59,688 nucleotides of DNA from a virus. The stretch's first letter is position 1, and each line of letters starts with the position of its first letter. Both the position numbers and the translations under genes were made by a program. Under the pieces are notes generated by a model. That model worked only from the letters and a program-made list of their open reading frames with translations, did no database searches and was not told the origin of the DNA. This document shows positions 1 through 7,753 of the stretch, piece after piece. The stretch lies in the IMG/VR virus record IMGVR_UViG_3300022748_000181, positions 1-59,688 of that record, one strand, 5' to 3'.

Positions 1-1
1 A

Positions 2-112
2 GCAGGCAGCGACCAATTCAGCAGAGAATGTCTGAGTTTACCTATACACCCCGAACTAACAGACAGCGAAGTCGAGTACGTAGTGCAAACAGTTAAAGAC
101 TTTTACGCTTAA
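2..112 (+). CDS. DegT/DnrJ/EryC1/StrS-type sugar aminotransferase, C-terminal end (partial)
   Basis: Only the last 36 codons are in the window; the frame is open from the left edge and stops at a TAA at 110-112. The visible tail contains LSLPIHPELTDSEVEYVV, the characteristic C-terminal block of PLP-dependent DegT-family aminotransferases (SLP-hydrophobic-x-P-x-LT-x-x-x-V-x-x-V). In known members this enzyme transfers an amino group to a nucleotide-linked keto sugar during O-antigen or aminosugar synthesis. That fits the glycosyltransferases and carbamoyltransferase immediately to the right. The catalytic lysine and most of the protein lie outside the window, so the exact substrate cannot be judged. 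The gene converges on the minus-strand gene ending at 121. Confidence 0.72.
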   Translation, partial: AGSDQFSRECLSLPIHPELTDSEVEYVVQTVKDFYA

Positions 113-128
113 AGTCTATTTTATTTTA
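97..128 (+). terminator. Rho-independent terminator of the aminotransferase gene
   Basis: A perfect 7-bp stem AGACTTT (97-103) / AAAGTCT (111-117) with a 7-nt loop is followed on the plus strand by a T-rich run (ATTTTATTTT). It overlaps the last codons and stop of the upstream gene and sits in the 8-nt gap before the convergent gene. The opposite strand has no comparable U tract, so it should act mainly rightwards. Confidence 0.6.
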
Positions 129-2370
129 AATCAAATCTTGCACGTAACCACGCCCATTCAAAGCTCAACTGTAGCTTTGCCGGATCACCGTCGACTTCTT
201 CGTAGTATTCAATCGCGTCATTGGCGCCCATAATACTGTAACCTGCATACTGCCCTTCGCCTACAGTAGACCAGACTTTTAATCTATGCTCAGTTTCTAT
301 TGTGGGCTGCGTATCCATAAACAATCGCAGTTTTAATACCTCTCTAAAGGCTGTGCGCCACGTAGTCCAGGCATCTTGGTTATAGTGTGCTACCCCGCTA
401 AGAATAGGCACCGATTCGTGCGGTTGTGACAGTGTAAAGTCAATTCCAGGGTCGTTATTTGCTAAAACGAGGCTCTTATTGTAGGCAATCATTCCTTGGT
501 GTCCGTAGACTAGTCCATTGACGGGATTCTGTGCATTAAAGATGTAATGCTTAGGGCCTTGCCAATAGTCTGGGCGGAACTCCCAGATATCCCTTGTACC
601 GAATACTTCTAGCTTGGCAAACACTGCTAGAAACCAATCCGTTGTACTGGCATTGGCCGCTGCTTGATATGCAGCTACACGCCCATTGACGCCGCAAATC
701 CATTTTACATCACGATTGCTCATGTACTCTGTGTGCTCAAACCATTTCAGTTCATCTGGTTCGCCATTGCTGATGAACACAATGTCTAGGTCTTTTACTG
801 CCCGCATATTACGCAAGCGCGGATGTTCTACAAGGTGCGGGTAATCATACACTTGAGTTTCGATATACTTCTTGATGTCGCGTGGAATCAAACTGGTGCT
901 CTTGTCTGCGTTGACGTCAATAGCAATACGATCCTTTTCGGTCCATAGGCATGTAGTGTTTCCATTCATGCCTTTGCATTGCGTTTCCTTGGTAAACAAT
1001 GCATAGGGACTAGTAAAGGTATGATTCTTAATTGCTTCAATTAAGTTGTCGCCATCATAATGCACCGCTGGCACTGGATACCGTCTAACAAAGTGTCCGT
1101 CAACATAGTTAATCACATTGAACCAATCCAACAACTCCAGTTCAACCATTTGCTTTTTAAATGATTCAACGTGTATGTAAAATGTGTCTCCGCGCTTATC
1201 ACGTGTTAATACAGAATCAGTTTCGTTGGTAAAGCAATGAATCATTTCACGCTGCCAAGGCTCGGGCTCCCACGAAAAGTCAAATAGCCAGTAGTCACAC
1301 ACGCTGTTGAGAATCCACACGTACTCGGTGTCTGCATTTTGCATGATACGCTTGAAGGTATCTAGGTATGTGTTTGCAAAGCGTGTCTTGACCATATCCG
1401 GATACCTTGCTAGCAGTGCAGCATAGTCCAGGTCGCTATCAGCGTTACCGTGATCCACAAAGTACATGTCGCAATTGGATTCGGGCTTGACTACACTTTG
1501 ATCGGACACAAAGTTTAAGTTAGGAAACTCTTCAAGGCCCTTGGCCCACTCGGCATGACGACTAAATTCCCATTTGTTAATTAGGAACGTGTCACTCCAC
1601 TTGTTGTGTTGACTCGGGAATATGTGAGTCATGTACTGTTGCCATGGCTCGGCGTGCCATCGAAAGTCAAACCCGGTGTAGTCGTACTCGCTGCTGATTA
1701 TCCAGAATTTGTTGGTCTTGGCTCTGTTAACACAACGCTTGATTGTGTCTATCATGCTGTTTGCATAACGAACCTTAGTAACATTGTGCATTTCATTGAG
1801 TCTATCATAGCGTACCTGTGCTGTAGGATTACCTTTGTCAATAAAGAAAATATCCAGCACTTGCATCGCAGTTATTTTATGATACCCTTGCGAAGGCATG
1901 GGTCCAGCAAACTTAATTTCTGTTGCACCAGGCACAGTATAGATTAAGCCTATGCTTTGTTGGTACTCACTACCAAAGTGATAGGAAAATGGCGGTTCAA
2001 TTGAATTAGGATGCCAGCTAAAGTCTATTGTAGCGGCATTGACTTCTTCGGGGATAGTCCAATTAGTTTGATCGGGCGTTCGTGTAACTGATTGCTCTTG
2101 TCTAAAGTGCCACTGTCTGTTTGCTACGCTGTCAACGTGTGCTAGGAAAACATCGCCGCATTGTTGGTGTTGGCTTGGCCACACATGCACATGGTCTTTT
2201 TCCCAAGGAACAGGGCGCCATGAAAAATCGAAATTGGTATAATCATTACCACCATAAATATACCAATAGTACCCAGTGGTACACATAGCCGCAGCAGCGT
2301 CTAAGTCCTTTGCATATTTTTCAAATACAAAAAGATTTGGCTTTGGGCCAAAGTAAAAAACATCAAACAT
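121..2370 (-). CDS. Tandem array of degenerate GT-A-like domains (unknown function)
   Basis: About 749 aa from the ATG at 2370 (a TTG five codons further out is possible). The protein is built of repeated units. Each has a DIxFIxxGxP strand, an A-N-x-x-x-D-T-helix, a WI-x-x-x-x-DY segment, FDFxWxPxPW and a GDTFLI-like strand. Units are visible near residues 1-85, 110-170, 175-290, 300-415 and 525-650. The last unit continues into NGLVYGHQG, TTWRTAFREVLKLR and WSTVGEG, which align with NGLQYGNGG, QAWRAGFREGVKM and WQSVGQD of the GT-A-like protein at 16530-17432. That paralogue has an intact DGD motif; here the equivalent positions read SEYDY, SVCDY or FAKLE, so sugar-nucleotide/metal binding is probably lost. 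I infer glycan-related binding or scaffolding, not catalysis. It starts back-to-back with the plus-strand gene at 2369. Confidence 0.6.
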   Translation of the reverse strand: MFDVFYFGPKPNLFVFEKYAKDLDAAAAMCTTGYYWYIYGGNDYTNFDFSWRPVPWEKDHVHVWPSQHQQCGDVFLAHVDSVANRQWHFRQEQSVTRTPDQTNWTIPEEVNAATIDFSWHPNSIEPPFSYHFGSEYQQSIGLIYTVPGATEIKFAGPMPSQGYHKITAMQVLDIFFIDKGNPTAQVRYDRLNEMHNVTKVRYANSMIDTIKRCVNRAKTNKFWIISSEYDYTGFDFRWHAEPWQQYMTHIFPSQHNKWSDTFLINKWEFSRHAEWAKGLEEFPNLNFVSDQSVVKPESNCDMYFVDHGNADSDLDYAALLARYPDMVKTRFANTYLDTFKRIMQNADTEYVWILNSVCDYWLFDFSWEPEPWQREMIHCFTNETDSVLTRDKRGDTFYIHVESFKKQMVELELLDWFNVINYVDGHFVRRYPVPAVHYDGDNLIEAIKNHTFTSPYALFTKETQCKGMNGNTTCLWTEKDRIAIDVNADKSTSLIPRDIKKYIETQVYDYPHLVEHPRLRNMRAVKDLDIVFISNGEPDELKWFEHTEYMSNRDVKWICGVNGRVAAYQAAANASTTDWFLAVFAKLEVFGTRDIWEFRPDYWQGPKHYIFNAQNPVNGLVYGHQGMIAYNKSLVLANNDPGIDFTLSQPHESVPILSGVAHYNQDAWTTWRTAFREVLKLRLFMDTQPTIETEHRLKVWSTVGEGQYAGYSIMGANDAIEYYEEVDGDPAKLQLSFEWAWLRARFDLK

Positions 2371-3607
2371 GTATAATATTGCCAATCACTACGAAAATAT
2401 CTACCAACACCTACAAACTATTATAACAGATCCCACCGTAATATATCTACACCCATTTGGATCAACACAACCAGAAAATATAGAGACCTTAAGAGACGAT
2501 TCTGATCCGCCGGATATGCGTAACCCACCTGAGTCTCGTGGCCCTGTGTTTATTTTCTACGATCAAGAACCATTAAACTTTAATTACAATAAAAATTTGT
2601 TTGATTACATTGTGTCCACTACACAAGGCCCTTATGTGTTAGTTAATACCGAAAAGGACAGTGTCGAAAAGGATCGTATATGCGACCATTACAAATTTGC
2701 CAGCATCGATTATTTCTTTCATATATTTGCAGCAGCAGATTGGTATAGGGGCCATCAATACTTACCACACCTAGTAGAACCTGCACAAAGAACTCTAAAC
2801 AAAAGCTACATTACATTTAATAGACTGACCAGTAATGAGCGTGTATACCGCAGTATATTTGTTAGTAAACTGTTTAAACAAGGAATACTAGAACACGGGC
2901 ATGTTAGTTATAGCGATGTGTGCCCGGACAATCATTTACCATCTGCCGAAAACTTAACCAAAGCAAGAGACGACAGGTTAATATCAAGTGAGTTGTGCGC
3001 CGACACTATTCATAACATTACATTGGCACAGCAACCCAATCCCTTGCGTATAGACTTTGCAGATCAAAAACATATACCAAATCAAAGTATGGCGCTGAGT
3101 CCATTGCCTCAGCTTATGGAAAGTTTTGTGTTTGTTGTAACTGAAACTTGTTACTGGCAAACAAAGACGCACCTGACAGAAAAGATATTTAAACCTATCG
3201 TACTCAAGATGCCATTTGTATTAGTTGGTTGTGCAGACAATCTCAAGTACTTGCGTAATTACGGATTTAAAACATTCGGCGATTATTGGGACGAGAGTTA
3301 CGACTCTATTCAGGATCCAATTGAACGAATGGACGCTGTTGTTAAAATACTCAACAACATCAGCAGTATGAGTAATCAGCAGCAACAAGAGATGTTATTA
3401 GATATGCAGACAATACTAGAACACAATTATCAATTGTTTAATAGCCCTGCGTTTATTGCCAAGGAATGGAACACGTTAAAACAATCTTTAACTGATATAT
3501 CCAAGTACTACCGTAGAGATATCGACATTCCATTTACTATTAACCAATATCGGCAGTTTATTCCTCTTGCCCCCAACGAACACGATTCCAAATACGTTCG
3601 TGGATAA
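2369..3607 (+). CDS. GT10/fucosyltransferase-like glycosyltransferase
   Basis: 412 aa. The C-terminal half carries ETCYWQTKTHLTEKIFKPI followed by a hydrophobic strand ending in VLVG (about residues 258-285). This resembles the donor-binding TEK-(I/L)-(F/Y) motif of GT10 (alpha-1,3-fucosyltransferase-type, GT-B) enzymes. The N-terminal half has a YDQEPLNF segment, also common in phage proteins of this type. Likely role: transfer of a sugar to a surface glycan or phage component. The donor is unknown and the family assignment is by motif only. Its ATG overlaps the start codon of the divergent minus-strand gene, so any promoter must lie inside that gene. Its 3' end overlaps the convergent DUF2061 gene by 50 bp. 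Confidence 0.5.
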   Translation: MYNIANHYENIYQHLQTIITDPTVIYLHPFGSTQPENIETLRDDSDPPDMRNPPESRGPVFIFYDQEPLNFNYNKNLFDYIVSTTQGPYVLVNTEKDSVEKDRICDHYKFASIDYFFHIFAAADWYRGHQYLPHLVEPAQRTLNKSYITFNRLTSNERVYRSIFVSKLFKQGILEHGHVSYSDVCPDNHLPSAENLTKARDDRLISSELCADTIHNITLAQQPNPLRIDFADQKHIPNQSMALSPLPQLMESFVFVVTETCYWQTKTHLTEKIFKPIVLKMPFVLVGCADNLKYLRNYGFKTFGDYWDESYDSIQDPIERMDAVVKILNNISSMSNQQQQEMLLDMQTILEHNYQLFNSPAFIAKEWNTLKQSLTDISKYYRRDIDIPFTINQYRQFIPLAPNEHDSKYVRG

Positions 3608-3761
3608 AATAAAGCAGAGTATTAAAAGTTAACTGTATAGCAGCAATGGTGCCCGATACATTTAAGTCTCCGATGATCAAATAAGAAATAGCAAACGTAG
3701 CACCACTTCCGGTGATTCTCCAGCTAACGGTTTTTGCTAGACTACGTTTATTAGTCTCCAT
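3558..3761 (-). CDS. DUF2061 small membrane protein
   Basis: 67 aa. It matches the DUF2061 pattern closely: K-T-x-SWR-x-x-GS near residues 10-20, a first hydrophobic helix (ATFAISYLIIG), a second one (about residues 38-53), then HERIWNRVRWG at the C-terminus. Members are two-helix membrane proteins of unknown biochemical role, often encoded near adenylylsulfate kinase (CysC-like) genes; here the preceding gene is exactly such a kinase, overlapping by 11 bp. It is the last gene of the long minus-strand operon. Its 3' 50 bp are shared with the convergent glycosyltransferase gene. Confidence 0.8.
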   Translation of the reverse strand: METNKRSLAKTVSWRITGSGATFAISYLIIGDLNVSGTIAAIQLTFNTLLYFIHERIWNRVRWGQEE

Positions 3762-4185
3762 TGCCTGTGTATAAAATAGTTTTAATGATCATGTTGCTCC
3801 AATAATCGGCATCTTGCGTGGTTACACGAATATCCGCCCACTCGGGTGCAACAAACATCTTGTTAGTATCATCGTATCTACTAGAATCAATTGTGTCAAC
3901 AAATATTATCCAGTGTGGCTCAAAGTTTGTACGCATTTCAGGCAATGGTGCAACAAAGTCAGCAATACAGTAATCGCATTCCAATATTGTTGACAAAGAA
4001 TGCATACGCTTGCTTTGTCTAATTCTTCCTTCTAGACTAAAATCCCAATCGTCGTACTCCCTGCGTACTTCATCTGCATTTAAGTGCACAACTTTTTTGT
4101 CCGCGACTATTAACTTGTCTCGCAATGTGTTTGCCAGTGTAGTCTTTCCGGCGCCCGGTAGTCCCATTATGAGAATGCGTTGCAT
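3751..4185 (-). CDS. Adenylylsulfate-kinase-like P-loop kinase
   Basis: 144 aa, short for an APS kinase. The P-loop GLPGAGKTT is at about residues 8-16, followed by LNADEVRREYDDWDFS and RIRQSKRM, which parallel the GDxVR...DLGFS...R-x-x-x-x-RR region of CysC-type kinases that position adenylylsulfate. The C-terminal half is shorter and less typical, so the true acceptor may be another nucleotide or sugar. Its ATG overlaps the carbamoyltransferase stop (TAATG) and its 3' end overlaps the DUF2061 gene, so the three are translationally linked. A role in activating a modifying group for the glycan is inferred from this context only. Confidence 0.65.
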   Translation of the reverse strand: MQRILIMGLPGAGKTTLANTLRDKLIVADKKVVHLNADEVRREYDDWDFSLEGRIRQSKRMHSLSTILECDYCIADFVAPLPEMRTNFEPHWIIFVDTIDSSRYDDTNKMFVAPEWADIRVTTQDADYWSNMIIKTILYTGNGD

Positions 4186-5669
4186 TAGGAACAGACCTTT
4201 ACTCCGTATAACTGCTCAAATCTATCTGCATCTGCTCGATCGTTTACCATTGGTTCTCCGCGGATGTTTAGGCTAGTGTTGAGTAGCATAGGGCAATCGG
4301 TTAATACAAACCAGCGTTCCAATAAATCTCTGATACCTGATCCATCTTTCGGCACAGTCTGAACACGACTAGTTCCGTCGTGATGAACGATAGCAGGAAA
4401 TAGGTCAGGCACCCTACAACGAGCGACTGACTGCATATACCTGCTATTACTCCAACCACGAGGCATATCAAAGTAAGTATCAGCCAGTTCTTCCAAAATA
4501 ACTGGCGCAAAGGGTCTGAATTGTTGTCTACGTTTAATTTCATTTACTTTTTCCTTAATATGTATCCCTCTTGGATCGCCCAAGAGACTACGGTTCCCCA
4601 ACGCTCTTGGGCCAAACTCGGCATGTCCGGATGCCACTCCCACAATTTGCTTAGTAAGCAACTCATCAAGTATGTCATTAACAGGATAAGGCCCAGGAAT
4701 ACAATACCCGAGATAAGCGTTAGTCCAGTTAATTCTACCCCCATGAGCCAAAGCGGCAGCGCCAAGGCTGCTACCAGCATCACCGGGATTAGGCATAATC
4801 CATATGTTTTCAAAATAATTTCCTATTCTTGCATTAACTGCACAATTAAGAGCACATCCGCCCGAGTAGACTAAGTTATTACTCCATTTAAATTGTTTAG
4901 CACGAGTCATAACATTGAGAATCAATCTCTCTGCTATTTCTTGTGTGCTAGCAGCAACATCGTAGTCCGATAGTATATCCAAGAAGTCTGCATCAACCCC
5001 AGTATGAAAGTTTTGTTTAAACTTTATATCGTACTCATGGTCAACTAAACTCATACTCATGACGTTTGCATAGTTCTTATCACCGTATGCAGCCATGCCC
5101 ATTAAAATGTATTCTTCATCAAGCGGCTTCAGTCCTACTCGCTGTGTCATTGCAGTATAGAACATGCCAATACTGTGAGGATAATGTTGTTGCCACAACT
5201 TCTTATATACAGCCCGGCCATTAACATATTCGGCTCCATAAATGCTGGTTGTTTCGAACTCCCCAACTGCATCAATGACAACTACTGTGGCTCTATCAAA
5301 TTCACTCGTTTGGAACCCCGCGGCTGCGTGGGATAAATGATGGTTGTACGATTTATAATTCTGTAGGTCCCACCACTTTGCATGACCAATTTGATCATGA
5401 ACCAACTTCTTTGTAGACAATTTGCTCCAATCAAACCCTTGTCCTGCATAGAGCTGCCGTAGTTGTTTGATAAGTGGTCGCTCATAATATGCCACAGTCC
5501 CGATTGGGTTATAAGTTTCGAGTTCACGAATGAGAGGACTGCAAAAATTAGCGTCACTCTTTTTCTTGGAGTAACGTTCACTATGCGATGCAAACAATAT
5601 GTTACCATCACTGTCCAGTACTGTTGCTGCTGCGTCATGAAAGCCCGCTGATATTCCTAATATGTTCAT
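4185..5669 (-). CDS. O-carbamoyltransferase (NodU/CmcH/TobZ family)
   Basis: 494 aa, close to the usual family length. N-terminal Kae1-like domain: GISAGFHDAAATVL (residues 5-18), SERYSKKK, HHLSHAAAGF, VVVIDAVGE and GGCALNCAVNARI. The C-terminal YrdC-like domain holds GHAEFGPRALGNRSLLGDPR and NTSLNIRGEPMV. These enzymes form carbamoyl-adenylate from carbamoyl phosphate and ATP, then pass the carbamoyl group to a hydroxyl of a sugar or antibiotic. With the aminotransferase and glycosyltransferases nearby, the acceptor is most likely a surface or phage-associated sugar (inference). The start overlaps the upstream SGNH gene by 35 bp and the stop overlaps the kinase ATG. Confidence 0.92.
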   Translation of the reverse strand: MNILGISAGFHDAAATVLDSDGNILFASHSERYSKKKSDANFCSPLIRELETYNPIGTVAYYERPLIKQLRQLYAGQGFDWSKLSTKKLVHDQIGHAKWWDLQNYKSYNHHLSHAAAGFQTSEFDRATVVVIDAVGEFETTSIYGAEYVNGRAVYKKLWQQHYPHSIGMFYTAMTQRVGLKPLDEEYILMGMAAYGDKNYANVMSMSLVDHEYDIKFKQNFHTGVDADFLDILSDYDVAASTQEIAERLILNVMTRAKQFKWSNNLVYSGGCALNCAVNARIGNYFENIWIMPNPGDAGSSLGAAALAHGGRINWTNAYLGYCIPGPYPVNDILDELLTKQIVGVASGHAEFGPRALGNRSLLGDPRGIHIKEKVNEIKRRQQFRPFAPVILEELADTYFDMPRGWSNSRYMQSVARCRVPDLFPAIVHHDGTSRVQTVPKDGSGIRDLLERWFVLTDCPMLLNTSLNIRGEPMVNDRADADRFEQLYGVKVCS

Positions 5670-6279
5670 TAATATGTTCTGCTATTCTTTGATGACCTAT
5701 TTCTAACGGGTGGCCTCCCGGTCCCAACGGACAATTTCCTTGCCAATCTAACATTCCAAGATTTGGCCAGTCTATATAAAATTTATCATTAACTTGATCG
5801 GTTAGATATTTTAATTTAGGCATGTACTCGTTGTAGTAATCTTGATTTAAATCGGCTTGTATGCCAAATGTACTAACAAATAGATATGGTTGCTTAATTG
5901 CTTCTAAGTGACTTTGTAACATTACTACCGTTCTTATCCACTTTTCGTAATTGTAAAACCTCTCACTGTGATTTGCATAGTATTCTAGTACCCACGGTAA
6001 CTGCGTAACTAAATCGTGATTAACACAGATATCTATTATGCGATCATTATACGGTACTTCAAACCTATCCGGATTAGTCCATGCAAATATTATCAGGTCG
6101 TACTGATTGGGCAACTCGTTAAATAGCAGGCGTATGTTCCTGTCATTACTTGCGCCACTTTTGGCCAAGTTGGTTAGTGTCCAATTGTTCGTTCTAGCCA
6201 ACAAATAGGGCCATGCATTATCAACACGAGACAATTCTTCACCATAGGTAAAACTACACCCTAGTGTCAGTACTTTCAT
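5635..6279 (-). CDS. SGNH-hydrolase-like protein (copy 1, 214 aa)
   Basis: 214 aa. Block I is GCSFTYGEEL (residues 7-16; Ser in the usual GDS position, with Cys replacing Asp). A GASNDRN segment (about 42-48) corresponds to the oxyanion/Asn region, and GPGGHPLEIGH near the C-terminus supplies the block V His. The canonical DxxH Asp is absent (Pro at that position), so a Ser-His dyad rather than a triad is expected. SGNH proteins are esterases or O-acyl transfer/deacylation enzymes; in this island a role in adding or removing acyl groups on glycans is plausible but unproven. Closely related to the next gene upstream (217 aa). Overlaps both neighbours. Confidence 0.7.
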   Translation of the reverse strand: MKVLTLGCSFTYGEELSRVDNAWPYLLARTNNWTLTNLAKSGASNDRNIRLLFNELPNQYDLIIFAWTNPDRFEVPYNDRIIDICVNHDLVTQLPWVLEYYANHSERFYNYEKWIRTVVMLQSHLEAIKQPYLFVSTFGIQADLNQDYYNEYMPKLKYLTDQVNDKFYIDWPNLGMLDWQGNCPLGPGGHPLEIGHQRIAEHINEHIRNISGLS

Positions 6280-6907
6280 TTTGAATATGATTAAAGATTT
6301 TGTTTGCCACTGCTACATGCCCTTCTTCTAGAAAGTGCCCATTAGGTCCTTTTGGCATGCCGTGGGTCCATATACCGGATCCACTATAGGGCCATCCCAC
6401 AAAGTCGGTTGAATCTATGTGTTTAGCCAACTGTGCGTTTTTGTCTAGGTATAACTTGTGCCAATCTTCTGAGCTACAGGCGTTAAACATGATGCATCTA
6501 ACTTGATTTGCTTTACAAAAACTCTGCACTAGAATTATTTGCCTTAACCATTTTGTGTAATAGTAGCCCGGGACGTCATACGCAGTCATGTACTTGATTA
6601 AGTTTATGCGATGATCATTGCAACTTTGCATTCGTCTATGTTCGCGGCCGGCCCACAGATCAGTGATACCAATATCATCTGCAAACTCTTGTCTGGCAGG
6701 GTCGGTCCATCCAATTACAACCAACTCTGCATCTCCGCTTAGTACAGAATCCATTGTACGTTTTACCATGCGATAGTTACCGGTTGCAGGTTTGCCTAAA
6801 TTAACAACAGGCCTGTCAAGCAGGTTGCCTAACAGTATCGGCCAAGCTGAATTTGTGTCCGGCAATTCTTCGCCAAAAGTAAAACTATCACCAATACAGT
6901 ATATCAT
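6254..6907 (-). CDS. SGNH-hydrolase-like protein (copy 2, 217 aa)
   Basis: 217 aa. GDSFTFGEEL (residues 6-15) is a canonical block I, followed by NLGKPATGNYRM as the Gly/Asn region. The C-terminal GPNGHFLEEGH provides the His, but the Asp three residues before it is Pro. Clear paralogue of the 214-aa protein, sharing the AW-P-LL-(A/G) helix after block I and a WTDPAR/WTNPDR motif. Its ATG overlaps the TGA of the 33-aa microprotein gene (ATGA), indicating coupled translation. The substrate is unknown; hydrolase or acyl transfer on glycan substituents is inferred from family and neighbours. Confidence 0.72.
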   Translation of the reverse strand: MIYCIGDSFTFGEELPDTNSAWPILLGNLLDRPVVNLGKPATGNYRMVKRTMDSVLSGDAELVVIGWTDPARQEFADDIGITDLWAGREHRRMQSCNDHRINLIKYMTAYDVPGYYYTKWLRQIILVQSFCKANQVRCIMFNACSSEDWHKLYLDKNAQLAKHIDSTDFVGWPYSGSGIWTHGMPKGPNGHFLEEGHVAVANKIFNHIQNESTDTRV

Positions 6908-7005
6908 TTGTAGATAAACGGATCTCTCTTACGTAACTCTTTGAGCTTTTTACGATAACGAATTTCTAGACGAATCCTGTTATATAGATTTTTTAACCAT
7001 TTCAT
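6904..7005 (-). CDS. 33-aa basic microprotein ending in RKRDPFIYK
   Basis: A 34-codon ORF read leftwards from the ATG at 7003-7005. It begins MKWLKNLYNRIRLEIRY, continues with a Lys/Arg-rich helix and ends RKRDPFIYK. A strong Shine-Dalgarno, AGGAG, lies 8 nt before the ATG inside the preceding SGNH gene, and the stop overlaps the next gene's ATG (ATGA). An amphipathic N-terminus followed by a basic stretch suggests membrane-surface or nucleic-acid association. From memory, similar tiny proteins with a RDPFIYK-like end occur in other aquatic T4-like phages. Function unknown. The 26-bp overlap with the preceding gene in another frame, plus the good ribosome site, argues it is real. Confidence 0.65.
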   Translation of the reverse strand: MKWLKNLYNRIRLEIRYRKKLKELRKRDPFIYK

Positions 7006-7753
7006 TGAATTTCTCCTGCATTAGGTTGGCAGCATCGCTGTGTGCTAGTTCCAGAGGATGTGTAGTTCCTATAGGGTATTTATTTTCCTTTGCCCATTGA
7101 TAAAAACCTCTTGGGTCGCAAGTTTCATTTGGCTTTGTGCCTGCAGGAAACCAAAACCATTTATTCATATCAATCTGCATAGTCAAACTGTTTATCACAC
7201 TGTCACCTTGATCGACGGTATGATTGTATAACAGGCTATTATCTGCACACGTAAACATGTAAGGAATGTTGTTTACCTTAAGATAATTTTGGAGGTAAAC
7301 AATTTCCTTAAGACTTGAATACACTTCCCAATATTCCGTAGAACCCACGTGCGTGAAAAACGTTTTTGCGAAATCCACAACACCAGTCTTTTTCGCTGTT
7401 CTAATGGTTTCCAACTGGGTATCCAGTATAGCTTTATTTTTAGTGACAAACTCTCGTTCGATATCTGTAACATCGTCTTTTATAGTCCATGCGTTAATAC
7501 TGTACCACGGACTTTTGCGCTGCCGTGTATCGTATGCAAACCTAAACTCGTAACGACCAGGGAATGTCCAGCTGACAATTGCCCCAGACACCCCACCTTG
7601 CTCACAACGTTCGATTGTGGTACGTGCAATGGCGTCATTGCTATAGCCAGGCCAAGCAACACATTCATCTGCACCCAGCAATGCTGTAAAAGTATTGGCA
7701 GGACTTGCTAGTTCACTACCGTAGACAAAACTGTCACCTGCTGCTATGATCAT
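6980..7753 (-). CDS. SGNH-hydrolase-like protein (copy 3, 257 aa)
   Basis: 257 aa, longer than the two copies downstream. Block I GDSFVYGSEL (residues 6-15) opens the protein, followed by a PGYSNDAIART region with the conserved Asn and a VSWTFPGRYEFR strand matching the WT-x-P-x-R motif of the other copies. The C-terminal GTTHPLELAH holds the His; the DxxH Asp is Gly here. An extra segment in the middle (about residues 85-135) is not present in the shorter paralogues. It overlaps the upstream 361-aa gene by 20 bp and the downstream microprotein gene by 26 bp. Esterase or acyltransferase activity on a glycan is an inference. Confidence 0.7.
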   Translation of the reverse strand: MIIAAGDSFVYGSELASPANTFTALLGADECVAWPGYSNDAIARTTIERCEQGGVSGAIVSWTFPGRYEFRFAYDTRQRKSPWYSINAWTIKDDVTDIEREFVTKNKAILDTQLETIRTAKKTGVVDFAKTFFTHVGSTEYWEVYSSLKEIVYLQNYLKVNNIPYMFTCADNSLLYNHTVDQGDSVINSLTMQIDMNKWFWFPAGTKPNETCDPRGFYQWAKENKYPIGTTHPLELAHSDAANLMQEKFNEMVKKSI

